Assembly: GCF_001887355.1 (NCBI RefSeq)
Contig: NZ_MPIN01000005.1
Coordinates: 552,681 to 616,680 of the forward strand
From: Cystobacter ferrugineus
GTDB lineage: Bacteria; Myxococcota; Myxococcia; Myxococcales; Myxococcaceae
Direction: 5' to 3'
DNA length: 64,000 bases
The notes beneath the pieces are model-generated. The model had not been told where the DNA came from. It worked only from the letters and a program-made list of their open reading frames with translations, and did no database searches. The position numbers and the translations under genes are program-made. Of this stretch, positions 26,538 through 36,743 are shown piece by piece; the first letter of the stretch is position 1; the number at the start of each line of letters is the position of its first letter.

Positions 26538-29062
26538 TCAGCCCTGCAACTCGCGCAGCGTCACCGAGGGTGGCGCGTCCAGCACCCGCCGGGTGGCGAA
26601 CATGCCCGCGCTCACCGCCGCGAGCACCCCCATCCCGCCACCCACTCCCACCAGCCGCCAGTCCGCCTGCCATGGCAGTCCGAACACCTGCGTGGCGATG
26701 ACTCCGGCCAGGACGGAGGCGGCGAACGCCGCGGTGAGGCCCGACAGCAGGCCAATGGCCGCGAACTCCGAGGCCTGCGCGAGCCGCAACTGCCGGCGGC
26801 TGCCACCCAGCACCCGCATCACGCCACCTTCCAGCAGGCGCTCGTCCTGACTGGCGCTGACCGCGGCCATCAGCACCAGCAGGCCCGCGAGCAGCGAGAA
26901 GTAGAACACCACTTCCACTACGGTGGAGACCTGGTCCGCGGTGCCGCGCACCTGCTCGAGCATCGCATCCACATCCACCACCGAGAGGTTGGGGAAGCGG
27001 GACACCAGCTCCGCGGTGAAGCGCGTGCGCTCGGGGGGCACGTGCATCGCGGTGATGTAGCTGGCCGCATAGCCCGCGAGCGAGCCCGGCGACACCAGCA
27101 CGATGAAGTTCGGCCGGAAGCTCTCCCACTCCACCTCGCGCAGGCTGGTGACGGTGGCCTCGAGCCGCTGGCCCGCGATGTCGAAGGCCACGCGGTCTCC
27201 GAGCTTCCAGCCCATCGAGGAGGCGAAACCCTCCTCCACGGAGAGCTCTGGCTTCTCCGGGCGTTGCGGTCCCCAGAACGTGCCCGCGGTGATGCGGTTG
27301 TCGTCGCGAAGCGTGGTGGCGCTGGAGAGGTTGTACTCGCGGTCCCTCCGCCGCTGCTCGCGACGCTCCTCCTCGGTGCTGGCGGCCCCCTCGGCGGGCG
27401 TGGCCTTCACCGGCTCGCCGTTGTGCGCCACCAGGCGGCCGCGCACCATGGGGAAGAGGTCCGGCGCGGACAGTCCCTGCTCGGCCATGAACGCACGCAC
27501 CGGCTCGAGCTGATCCTCCTGCACGTTGACGATGAAGCGGTTGGGGGCCTCCTTGGCGAGCGCCACCTGCCAGCGGTCGAGCAGGTCGGTGCGCACGAAG
27601 GTGAGCAGCAGCAGCGCCATCAGCCCCAGGCCGAGCGCCGACACCTGCGCGACGCTGGTGGCCGCGCGCCGGCTCACATTGGCCAGCCCGTAGCGCAGGC
27701 TCCCGCGCAGCCGCGAGCGCAGCCGCCGCACGACGGAGATGAGCCCCCACGCCAGGGCGGCCAGCACGCCCAGCGTGGCGACGATGCCGAGCAGCATCGC
27801 GGACGCCAGCCCCGCCGAGCCGGCCTTCCACCACAGCAGCGCGGTCAGCCCCGCCACGCCCGCGAGCCCCACCAGCCAGGAGCTCGGCTCGGTGCGGTCG
27901 AGGTCCCGGCGCAACACGCGCAGCGCGGGCACCCGGCGCAGCGCGAGGATGGGGGGTGCTCCGAAGGTCAGCAGGACCACCAGCCCCACCCCATACCCCT
28001 GCACCGCCGGCACCCAGCCGGCCGCCGGGATGTCCAGCTTCAGCGCCTCGGAGAGCCACCTGCCCACCAACCCCTGCAGGAGGAAGGCGAGCAGGACGCC
28101 GACGGAGCTCGCGATGAGGCCGGCGAGGAGCAGCTCGCCCCCGTGGGTGGCCACCAGCGTGCGCTGGCTCGCGCCCAGACACCGCATCACCGCGGTGCTC
28201 GACAGGTGCCGCTCGCTGTGCCGGCGCGCCGCCATGGCCACCGCCACCGCCGCCAGCACCACCGACACCAACGCCGCCAGGCTCAAGAAGCGATCGGCCC
28301 TGTCGAGCGCGGAGCGCATCTCCGGACGCGCGTCCTTCACCGTCTCCAGGCGCTGGCCCCGCGCGAGCCCCTCACGCGCGGTGCGCACGAAGCGCTCCAC
28401 CGCATCCGGTTCTCCGGCGACCACCAGGCGGTAGCGCAGCCGGCTGCCCTCCTGCACCAGCCCCGTCGCGGGCAGATCGGCGAGGTTGAGGAACACCCGG
28501 GGCGCGATGTTGAAGTAGTCGATCGCCGCGTCCGGCTCCTGCACCACCAACGCGGAGAGCCGTAGCTGCGACTCGCCAATGCCAATCATGTCCCCCAGTC
28601 TGGCATCCAGCGCTTCCGCGCCAGCGCGGCTCAGCCACACGCTGCCCCGCTCGGGAATGCCCGTGGCGTCGCGCTCGGGGCCGTCCACCGAGTCCATGAT
28701 GCGGAAGCGGCCCCGCAGGGGAAAGCCCTCCGCGAGCGCCCGGAGTTCTCCGAGCTTGAGCCGCTCATCGTCCGCGTCGCCGACCCGGATCATGGTGGGC
28801 AGCTCCTGCGTCTCGGTGCTTCGCAGCCCGGGCGCATTCGCCGCCTCGCGCACCACCCCCTCGAGGGGCGTGTCGCCGAGCACCACCGCATCTCCGCCGA
28901 GCAGCCGGTTGGCCTCGAGGGCCAGCGCGCGCTCGGCGCGGTCGGTGACGAAGCCGATGGCCGTCACGGCCAACACCGCGAGCACCAGGGCGGCGAGGAG
29001 GATGCGGAGTTCTCCGGCGGCGAAGTCACGGCGTAGCTGGCGCCAGGCCATCTTGAGCAGTC

Positions 29063-29066
<4 letters not shown>
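26538..29066 (-). CDS. ybbP: ABC transporter permease, YbbP/FtsX type
   Basis: 842 residues. An N-terminal membrane helix, a periplasmic MacB-like core domain, an FtsX block of three helices (about residues 265-380), further helices, a second periplasmic domain and a last FtsX block (about 715-835) with VMRVLGGSRRQLRLAQASEF. This matches YbbP, the permease partner of YbbA, thought to pull lipids or lipophilic molecules from the inner membrane rather than transport a classical solute. The ATG overlaps the ybbA stop by 4 bp, so the two are translationally coupled. With the divergent tesA the cluster reproduces the enterobacterial tesA-ybbA-ybbP arrangement. Confidence 0.93.
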
Positions 29067-29794
<728 letters not shown>

Positions 29795-29868
29795 ATTGGG
29801 GTTCTTCGTCAGGGGAGCGTCTGCTCGCGGAGCAGGCTTGTAACGGCGGACCGGAGGAGTTGCAGCGG

Positions 29869-30534
29869 ATGAGCCAAGGATACATGGGGGAGCGCACCCG
29901 GACCGCCGGTGTGCTCGGTTATATGGTGGTGGCGCTGGCCGTGGGGCTGGCCACGCTGGGAGCATCGGTCGCGGAGGCCGGGCCCGTGCGGACGGTGCTG
30001 GTGATGGGGGACTCGCTGTCCGCCGCCTACGGGCTCGCGTCAGAGGAGGGCTGGGTGGCGCTGACGGCCGAGCGGATGGCCAAGGAGACGCCTGGCTGGC
30101 GGGTGGTGAACGCCAGCGTCAGTGGTGAAACCACCGCGGGCGGAGCCTCACGAATCGAAGGGGAGCTCGCGCGCAACCAGCCAGCGGTGGTGGTCATCGC
30201 CCTGGGCGGCAACGACGGGCTGCGGGGCCTGCCGCTCAAGCAGACCCGGGCCAACCTGGAGAAGATGGTGAGCGCGGCCAGGGCCTCTGGAGCCCGGGTG
30301 TTGCTGGTGGGCATGCGCATGCCGCCCAACCTGGGGAAGACCTACACGGAGGGCTTCGCGGCCAACTACCGAGCCGTGGCCGAGGCGCACAAGGTGTCCC
30401 TGCTCCCGTTCCTGCTGGAGCCCATCGCCATGGAGCGCGCCTCCTTCCAGGCCGACAACATCCACCCCGTCGCCGCCGTGCAGCCCAAGCTGCGCGACCA
30501 TGTCTGGCCCGCGCTGGCGCCGCTGCTGAAGTGA
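29869..30534 (+). CDS. tesA: Periplasmic SGNH lipase/thioesterase I-like (TesA)
   Basis: 221 residues with signal peptide (VVALAVGLATLGASVAEAGP). SGNH blocks: block I GDSLS with Ser49, block II Gly in VSGETT, block III GGND, and block V DNIHP with Asp196 and His199. It hydrolyses acyl-thioesters, lysophospholipids or aryl esters in the periplasm. GGAGGAG at 29853-29859 supports ATG 29869 over the TTG at 29860. Divergent from ybbA-ybbP, a conserved neighbourhood that links this esterase to membrane lipid handling. Confidence 0.94.
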   Translation: MSQGYMGERTRTAGVLGYMVVALAVGLATLGASVAEAGPVRTVLVMGDSLSAAYGLASEEGWVALTAERMAKETPGWRVVNASVSGETTAGGASRIEGELARNQPAVVVIALGGNDGLRGLPLKQTRANLEKMVSAARASGARVLLVGMRMPPNLGKTYTEGFAANYRAVAEAHKVSLLPFLLEPIAMERASFQADNIHPVAAVQPKLRDHVWPALAPLLK

Positions 30535-30583
30535 AGGCCCTCGTGCCCCTCGGTCCCTCGAGGCCCGCGGCTGTGCACCAGCT

Positions 30584-31474
30584 TCAGTCCAACAACTGGC
30601 GCAGGCCGCGGGCCAGTTTCTCGGCTCGCCAGCGTTGAAGCTCGCGAGCGGTATGTGCGGCGCGCTCGGCCCGCTCGTCGCGCACGCGCTCGAGCAGGTG
30701 GCGCGCGGCGGTGCGCTCGGTGGCGGTGCCCTCGGCGGCGAAGCCCTCGAGCAGTCCGAGCCGCACATCCGCGTCGTGCAGCTCGCCCAGCAACTCCTGC
30801 AGGGGCACGAGGGCCTCCAGCAGGGATTGCATCCTGCGGCGCAGGGCGGGACGGAAGATCTCCGCCTCGTAGCGCAGCTTCTTCACCATCTTGCGCATCT
30901 CGTGGGCCGTCAGTGCATCCGGCGCGGCCGCGTAGTCGAGCATGAGCCGTTCCAGTGAGCGCAGGCGGCGGCGCAATTGCTCGCGGACGCGCCGGCCACC
31001 GTAGCGTCCGGGGCCGTCCAACCGCTTCGCCTCGCTCAGCAGCGCGGGGATGGTCTTCTCGTCCCAGCGCTTCAGCTCCCGGCGCAGCCGCTTCTCCTTC
31101 GCGCCGAGCTGGGACTCCACGCTCGAGCGCAGGGCCTCGACGCTGGCGCGCTTCGAGGGCTTCTCCTTCCGGGCCTCCTGTTTCAACCAGGCGCCCTGCA
31201 CGTGCACGTCCCGCACCTGGCCGAGCGCGTCCTGGAGCTTCTTCACCTCGCGCTCCAGCGGCTCCAGGTCGCCCAGGGAGCGGAACACCTTCAGCGCCGC
31301 GCGCAGGCGGCGGGTGGACACGCGCATGTCGTGCACACCGTCATCGGTGAGCCCGCCGGCGAGCGCGTCCTCTTCATGGCGAACATCGGCGAGCCGGCTG
31401 GTGAGCAGGCGGCGGGCGGCCTCGGCGAGCCTGCTGTCGGGGCCGAGCCCGCGCATGGGCGTGGGGCGGGACAT
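30584..31474 (-). CDS. CHAD-domain protein
   Basis: 296 residues, all helical and very rich in Arg, Lys, Glu and Leu. Two CHAD halves are visible: VHDMRVSTRRLRAALKVF near residue 48 and HEMRKMVKKLRYEAEIFRP near 190, with the conserved His-xx-R(K)xxxR(K) pattern. CHAD domains bind inorganic polyphosphate and often bring proteins to polyphosphate granules. No CYTH domain is fused here. GGAGAG precedes the ATG, only 12 bp after the stop of the pyrophosphatase gene, so the two form an operon concerned with poly- and pyrophosphate. Confidence 0.9.
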   Translation of the reverse strand: MSRPTPMRGLGPDSRLAEAARRLLTSRLADVRHEEDALAGGLTDDGVHDMRVSTRRLRAALKVFRSLGDLEPLEREVKKLQDALGQVRDVHVQGAWLKQEARKEKPSKRASVEALRSSVESQLGAKEKRLRRELKRWDEKTIPALLSEAKRLDGPGRYGGRRVREQLRRRLRSLERLMLDYAAAPDALTAHEMRKMVKKLRYEAEIFRPALRRRMQSLLEALVPLQELLGELHDADVRLGLLEGFAAEGTATERTAARHLLERVRDERAERAAHTARELQRWRAEKLARGLRQLLD

Positions 31475-31486
31475 GACACGGCTCTC

Positions 31487-32035
31487 CTAACGCCCGGCCT
31501 TCCGCGAGAACGTGGCGGCGGCCTCCTCCACCATCCGCTCGGCCGCCTCGGGGCCCTCCCAGCCGAGAATCCGCACGTCCTTGTCCGCGAAGGCGACGGC
31601 GGCGGTGAAGAAGTGCTCCAGTTCCTCGCGCTCGCGGCGGGAGAGCTCCTTCACGGAGTGGAGATTCTGCGCGCGCGCGGCGATGACGGGGACGGCGAGC
31701 AGCCGGTCATTGCGTTCGCGGCCCGTGCCGCGCTTCTTCTTCTGGTCCACCTTCAGCACGCCGAGCGCTCGGCAGGGCAGCACCACGCCCGGGTAGGTGG
31801 ACTGGTCCCAGTACACGAGCGCGTCGAGCGGATCTCCATCCGAGGCCTCGGTGCTGGGGATGAAACCCCAGTCGAAGGGGTAGCGCAACCCGTGCACCAG
31901 GGGCCGGGAGACGGTGAAGGCGCCGAGCTCCGGCTCGTACTTGAGCTTCACCGTGGTGCCCTGGGGCGACTCGACGACGACGTGGAAGGCGCCGTCCCTG
32001 CCATGCAGCGGAATGCGGGTGAGGTCCGTGGTCAT
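31487..32035 (-). CDS. ppa: Inorganic pyrophosphatase, family I
   Basis: 182 residues from MTTDLTRIPLHG (an earlier in-frame Met exists at residue 5 of a 194-residue version). The family I signature is clear: DGDPLDALV, with the three Mg-binding Asp, preceded by LKYEPELGAF and YPFDWGFIPST, and followed by KVDQKKKRGTGRERNDRLLAVP. It hydrolyses pyrophosphate to drive biosynthesis. The last 60 residues are more divergent than in the E. coli enzyme. It is the first gene of a two-gene unit with the CHAD protein, suggesting a link to polyphosphate turnover. Confidence 0.9.
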   Translation of the reverse strand: MTTDLTRIPLHGRDGAFHVVVESPQGTTVKLKYEPELGAFTVSRPLVHGLRYPFDWGFIPSTEASDGDPLDALVYWDQSTYPGVVLPCRALGVLKVDQKKKRGTGRERNDRLLAVPVIAARAQNLHSVKELSRREREELEHFFTAAVAFADKDVRILGWEGPEAAERMVEEAAATFSRKAGR

Positions 32036-32197
32036 GGTGTCGAAGCTCGGACGAACCATCCCCGGGGACAAGTGCGCGCGGCAGCGAGTTTCACTTCGGC
32101 AACCTTCGGGCTCCGAGAGGGAGTCTGCGTGCTCCTTCTATGGACGACGGGACGAATGCTATCCTTCCAATCCCCCCTGTTGTTCAGGAGCCTCTGA

Positions 32198-33604
32198 ATG
32201 AAGCTGAGCATCATGACGAGTCAGGGAGAGATCGGTCCCAATCGCCTCTTGTACGAGCTGGATCGCGCGGTGGGAGACGTCATCAACACGCATGCTCAGA
32301 GGCCAGCAAGCAGCAACGTCCGGGGCTCGAGAGTTCTCGAGATGACCCATGGCCGGCACTGGCTCTACACGGCGGGCAAGCTGGCCATCACCGGGGAGAA
32401 CAGGGCGTCTTGCCTCGTTCCCAGCATCCTGTCCGTGGGTGAGCCCTCGCAGGCCATCCTCATTCCCGTGAAGTCGGAGAAGGACACCGGGCGGGTCTGG
32501 TCCGAGCGGGTCTTCTTCCTGGGCCATCCCATCAGGGGCGTCAGTACGAAGGCGGACCTCAACTACAAGATCGTCGCCAATGAGTTTGGCCGCCTGTTTC
32601 CGCACATTGATGACTCCCGCATCGCACAAGACATTGTCATGCGGATGGTGGGCCGCGCGAGCCAGCAGACCTTCAACGAAAACCAGCGGAACTTCGTCGC
32701 GGGCATGACCGCGCTCATGTTTGGTGTCGAAGCCTCCCGCTTTCCATCCTCCCTGGCCACGAGCCTCTTCCTGCTCGACCTCATCATCTACGGCATGGGT
32801 TACGGGAGGGAGGGAACCAAGAAGTTCACGCTCGCGAAGTCCTTCCACTCGGGCGACTGGGACAATGGTGAATGGTACGGAGGCAAGTACCCTTATGCCG
32901 TCCATGGCACCGGAAGTGGCAACATGAGGATGCGCTCACGCATCGCCGTCCGCGATCAGCCAGCTCACTTCGACAACCTGGTCAACCTTCCCCAGCGCCA
33001 TGCCGTACCGCGTAGAGAAGTGACGCTGCTCATCCACTGGCTCGAGGCGAATCTGTCCAAGCAACAACTGGTCGCCCTGACTCCAGACGCGGTATTTGAT
33101 CTCATCAAGGCACGGCTCGAGCTTTCGTATGTGGCTCAAGAGCTGGCGGCGCCCTTCGACCATGCGCCACGCCGATTCACGGGTGTTCACGCTCATGCCT
33201 TGGATCAACGTCCATCGTTGGTGAGCTCTGGAGGGATTGTCTTCTGGTATGACGGAGGCTCGTTCTACCACGTCGATCCGAAGTGCAAGACGCTCCCAGG
33301 CTATCAGGCCCGACCTCCCACTCCAGTGCCGGCCCCGGGTCTGCCGGGAACCAAGCTCCTCGTGCCCAAGCCTCCCGTTCCTCAGGAACTGTTCGTCGGG
33401 GAGTTCCTTCCCAAGGACGGGGATTTCAATGCACTGAGGCGCTATGGTTACGATCGACTGCGCGATGACCAGAAGCGGCGCATCGACAAACACGACGAAA
33501 TGACCAACAAGGCCGATCAGTACCTTCACATCCGTTCTGGCTCGGTCGCCACGGCGAGTGGGCCTTTCAACAAAAAACGCCAATGTCCCGTCTGTTTGAC
33601 GTAG
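32198..33604 (+). CDS. Orphan protein of unknown function, lower G+C
   Basis: 468 residues, no signal peptide or membrane segment, AGGAG at 32186-32190 before the ATG. I recognise no domain. Visible traits: HGRHWLYTAGKLAITGENRA near residue 50, a block NENQRNFVAGMTALMFGVEA with a helical stretch after it, FHSGDWDNGEWYGGKYPYAV and HGTGSGNMRMRSR in the middle, a Pro-rich linker near 370-390 (PPTPVPAPG), a basic region RRYGYDRLRDDQKRRIDKHD, and a C-terminal CPVCLT. Base composition is visibly less GC-rich than in its neighbours, a sign of transfer. It is followed by a decayed gene fragment. A polymorphic-toxin or nuclease-like role is possible but unsupported. Confidence 0.7.
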   Translation: MKLSIMTSQGEIGPNRLLYELDRAVGDVINTHAQRPASSNVRGSRVLEMTHGRHWLYTAGKLAITGENRASCLVPSILSVGEPSQAILIPVKSEKDTGRVWSERVFFLGHPIRGVSTKADLNYKIVANEFGRLFPHIDDSRIAQDIVMRMVGRASQQTFNENQRNFVAGMTALMFGVEASRFPSSLATSLFLLDLIIYGMGYGREGTKKFTLAKSFHSGDWDNGEWYGGKYPYAVHGTGSGNMRMRSRIAVRDQPAHFDNLVNLPQRHAVPRREVTLLIHWLEANLSKQQLVALTPDAVFDLIKARLELSYVAQELAAPFDHAPRRFTGVHAHALDQRPSLVSSGGIVFWYDGGSFYHVDPKCKTLPGYQARPPTPVPAPGLPGTKLLVPKPPVPQELFVGEFLPKDGDFNALRRYGYDRLRDDQKRRIDKHDEMTNKADQYLHIRSGSVATASGPFNKKRQCPVCLT

Positions 33605-33699
33605 ACACTTGAGCGCGTCGACAGTGCTGCATCGAGCGAGCGGCTCGCCGCGCGCACCTGACACCTCGGCGAGCCCGCTCCCGTCGTGCGCGCGAGGGC

Positions 33700-34156
33700 T
33701 CAGGGCATGGTGCGCAACTCGAGGTTGTCGAACCAGATGTCGCCCACGCCGCCGTCGGAGCCCTGGCCGAAGCGGACCATGACCTGCTTGCCCAGGGGAA
33801 CGCCGGAGGCAGGGGCGACGAAGGTCAGCACCCAGTCCGCACCCACCGCGATGCGGGCCGTCACGAGCGCCACGAAGGAGGAGGGCGTGTTGTCGATCGC
33901 CGCGTAGCCGATCTGGTAGGGCACGACGCCGGTGTTGTCTCCCCCGCCCTGGGCATGGCTGCGGAAGGTGTAGCTCTTGTTGGCCTGGAAGCGCAGCGCG
34001 GGGATGAGCTGACCCACCGTCTCCTGGGTGCCGGCCGAGTAGTAGCCGAAGCGGGCACCCAGGCCCGCGTTGCCGTTGCGCGGAGACTGGGCGTGCGACG
34101 CCCAGGCACCGTTGGGGCCCCAATTGGCGATGGTGCCGTACTGGGAATGGCCGGCC
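33700..34156 (-). pseudogene. 5'-truncated gene for a carbohydrate-binding-like beta-sandwich domain
   Basis: A minus-strand frame encodes about 150 residues with a good domain pattern: IANWGPNGAWASHAQS, GLGARFGYYSAGTQETVGQL, FQANKSYTFRSHAQGGGDNTG, GKQVMVRFGQGSD, then DIWFDNLELRTMP and a stop at 33700. Such FDNL-ending sheets are typical of galactose-binding-like or CBM modules in secreted enzymes. There is no ATG, signal peptide or ribosome-binding site; the frame simply emerges from the chitinase terminator. The rest of the original gene is gone. A GTG at 34017 could at most make a 105-residue stub. Confidence 0.6.
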
Positions 34157-34183
34157 GGGGCACACTCCGGTGGAGTGTGCCCC
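34157..34183 (-). terminator. Perfect hairpin after the chitinase gene
   Basis: GGGGCACACTCC (34157-34168) pairs with GGAGTGTGCCCC (34172-34183): a 12-bp perfect stem with a 3-nt loop, 24 bp after the chitinase stop codon. Confidence 0.8.
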
Positions 34184-34207
34184 TCGTCAGCTCGGCGAGT
34201 ACGGCGG

Positions 34208-36601
34208 CTACTTGATGCTCTGGTTGAGCTGCGCGCACTCCGCGGCGGTCACGTTCTCACCGCAGACCGCGATCTGATCCTGAGGCTTCGCGTCCGACAG
34301 GTTGCTCACCAGCGCGTTGCCGAGCACGTGGTTGAGGGCGTTGAGGTTGTAGCCGTTGTCCTGCTCCATCTGCCATCCGAACACGCCGGCCAGGCCGTTC
34401 GCCTTCGCGTAGGCGGCCTTGAGCGCCACGGTGCGCGGCGTCTCGAGGGTGATGAACGAGCCGATCGGGTTGACCAGGTAGTCCGCATTGGAGGCCTTGT
34501 CCGTGTAGAGGTGGTAGCCGTTCCTGGGCTTCAGGTCCTTGTCGAGGAAGTTCTGATACAGGTCATAGCCCTCCACCACACCGGCCTCCCACGAGCCGAC
34601 GCCGGCAACGCCCAGGACGAGCCCGACGCCGGTGGCGTTCAGGTCGCCGAAGGTGGAGCTCCCCCTCAGGCCTTGGGTGTACTCGGAGATGTCGCCGGGT
34701 TTGATGGCCTTGGCGCGGTGGTAGTTGGCAATGCCAATCATGATCTTGTTCGCCGGCGCGCCCTCCTGCCTCAGCGTCTGGACCGCCGCGTTCACGGAGA
34801 GGGGCGCGGTGTTCCCCTGGGCATCCTTGAAGTTGGGGTTGGTGAGCAGCGGCGTGTGGTGACTGAACTGACGCTCCCAGGCACCGGAGAAGTCGTACGT
34901 CATCAGGTACAGGCGGTCGAGGTACTTGCTCGTCTCCGCCCAGTCGATGAGCGTCAGCTTGCTCGGGATCGCCGCGATGGCGCTGGAGAGGCGATACTGC
35001 TTGCCGGTCTTCCTGCTCAACCAGTCCATGCCGGCGCGCAGATCCTTCAGCAGTTGCAGGTAGTTCTGCGGGTCGTCCGGGCGGGACATCCCGGGCACCG
35101 CGCCGTCGGAGCCCGGGTACTCCCAGTCGATGTCGATGCCATCGAAGTCGAACTGCTCCAGGAAGCGGACCACCGAGTCCACGAACGCCTTGCGCCGCGT
35201 CGGGTCGTGCGCCATCCACGGGAAGCCCTCGCTCAGGGTCCACCCGCCAATCGACAGGTCCAGCTTCAGGTGCGGGTTCTCCTGACGCAGCTTGTAGAGG
35301 ACGCCGAACACGCCCGCCACGTCCTTCGGGTCCAGGTCATACATGGGCTCCGTGCCCGTCACCTTGCCTCCGGTCTGGCCCGGCAGAACGCGCAGGAAGG
35401 CCGCCTCGAAGTCCGCGACCGCCATCGCGCCGTCCGGCAGGTGGCTCTGCTTGCACGTCCGATTGACCGCCGCGGGCGCGGTGGTGGGAAAGCCCGGGTC
35501 CTGCGTGTTCTTCGCGGCCGGGTAGCAGATGCCCGCGAACCCATAGACGAGCCGGTGCACGTTCTTCACCGGCAGCTTGTTGAAGTCGAAGCGACGGCCA
35601 TAGATGGCCCAGTCCCCGAGATACTCGACGATCTCCTGTCCGGAGCTCAGTTGATACACGTTGTGCTGGAGTGGCAGCGTCCCGGGAGCAAGCTTGGAGA
35701 CGCGCGCGCCCGTGTCCGCGTCGAAGCCGGGGTGGTTGCCTCCCGGATCCCTCGAGGGATCGATACCACCCCGGGTGCCGCCGCTGCCGGTGCCGGAGAC
35801 CGGATGGGCCGCGCTGATGGGCCCCGAAGGCGCGGTGCTGCCCGCGCGCTCGTTGCCCGTCACCACCGACGGCTGGCCGTAGTCGATGGTGTTGGGAATG
35901 GACACCGGGCACAGGGCCTCGTCCGGAACGCCGACGAGCTCCCACATGTTGTAGGTGGTGTCGTCGGGCCTGATTCCGTGCACGTCGGCCAGAGCGCGGT
36001 AGGCCCTGCTGCTGTATCCGACGACCTTCCCCTTCGCGTAGATCTTGGTGGCCACCCACGCGGGTGCGCAGAAGGGCGTCGTGGGGCCGCCACCTCCCCC
36101 CGTGTCGGACGGAGCCACCTTCCACAGGGTGGGAGTGTTGGACGGCTCCCAGCCTGGCGCGGAGGTGTGGGCGAAGATGCACTGGTACTTCACACCATTG
36201 TAGGAGACGAGGTCGCCCACGGCGTACCGCGTGTTGGCGGCCCAGGGGCTGGCCGTGCTGGTGCCCGCATCCGTGCTGGTGCCTGCATCCGTGCCGCCCA
36301 CACCTCCGTCGGCGCTTCCTCCACCGCAGCTCCCTCCTGGCTGCCAGAGAGTGGTCGTATCCCTGGGGTTCCAATTGGCCCCGGGATATGCGGTGTGGGC
36401 CACCCGTGCGGTGTACGTCGCGCCCTGGTAGGTCACCACCTGCCCGGCCGTGTAGCTCGTCCCTTCGGCCCACTCGGTGCAGGCCGAGGCCAACGAACTC
36501 TCACTCGTCGCCAGCACGGGGGCGTCACGCTCACCGCAGGCTGTTCCCAGAAACAGGATGGCCGCCACCGTGGCGGACAAACCACACGCACGACGTCGCA
36601 T
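34208..36601 (-). CDS. Secreted GH18 chitinase with N-terminal chitin-binding modules
   Basis: 797 residues from ATG 36601 (GGGAGG just upstream; a TTG four codons earlier is unlikely). A signal peptide ending near LGTACGE may be lipoprotein-type but the lipobox is weak. Three CBM5/12-like modules follow: EWAEGTSYTAGQVVTYQGATY...LWQPG, SPWAANTRYAVGDLVSYNG...LWKVA, and a looser one, AWVATKIYAKGKVV...WELVG, joined by Gly/Thr/Asp linkers. The GH18 barrel has the catalytic DGIDIDWEYPG with Glu494 as proton donor and SIGGWTLS upstream. It cleaves chitin or related GlcNAc polymers outside the cell, useful against fungi and for recycling cell walls. Confidence 0.95.
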   Translation of the reverse strand: MRRRACGLSATVAAILFLGTACGERDAPVLATSESSLASACTEWAEGTSYTAGQVVTYQGATYTARVAHTAYPGANWNPRDTTTLWQPGGSCGGGSADGGVGGTDAGTSTDAGTSTASPWAANTRYAVGDLVSYNGVKYQCIFAHTSAPGWEPSNTPTLWKVAPSDTGGGGGPTTPFCAPAWVATKIYAKGKVVGYSSRAYRALADVHGIRPDDTTYNMWELVGVPDEALCPVSIPNTIDYGQPSVVTGNERAGSTAPSGPISAAHPVSGTGSGGTRGGIDPSRDPGGNHPGFDADTGARVSKLAPGTLPLQHNVYQLSSGQEIVEYLGDWAIYGRRFDFNKLPVKNVHRLVYGFAGICYPAAKNTQDPGFPTTAPAAVNRTCKQSHLPDGAMAVADFEAAFLRVLPGQTGGKVTGTEPMYDLDPKDVAGVFGVLYKLRQENPHLKLDLSIGGWTLSEGFPWMAHDPTRRKAFVDSVVRFLEQFDFDGIDIDWEYPGSDGAVPGMSRPDDPQNYLQLLKDLRAGMDWLSRKTGKQYRLSSAIAAIPSKLTLIDWAETSKYLDRLYLMTYDFSGAWERQFSHHTPLLTNPNFKDAQGNTAPLSVNAAVQTLRQEGAPANKIMIGIANYHRAKAIKPGDISEYTQGLRGSSTFGDLNATGVGLVLGVAGVGSWEAGVVEGYDLYQNFLDKDLKPRNGYHLYTDKASNADYLVNPIGSFITLETPRTVALKAAYAKANGLAGVFGWQMEQDNGYNLNALNHVLGNALVSNLSDAKPQDQIAVCGENVTAAECAQLNQSIK

Positions 36602-36743
36602 AACGCCTCCCAAATGCTCGCTGTCTGGTCGAGCGGCCCTGCTCGGGCCACACCGCCAGGTTCAACCAGACAGGAAGGAGGCCGGTGGCTGATTTTCCGG
36701 GTTATCGCGAGGATGCCGTTTCCATCCCCTCTCCGGCGCGAGG

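Noticed and set aside
32036-32071. Longer N-terminus of the pyrophosphatase
   Set aside because: The extra residues (MSPGMVRPSFDT) are not part of the family fold and have no clear ribosome-binding site.
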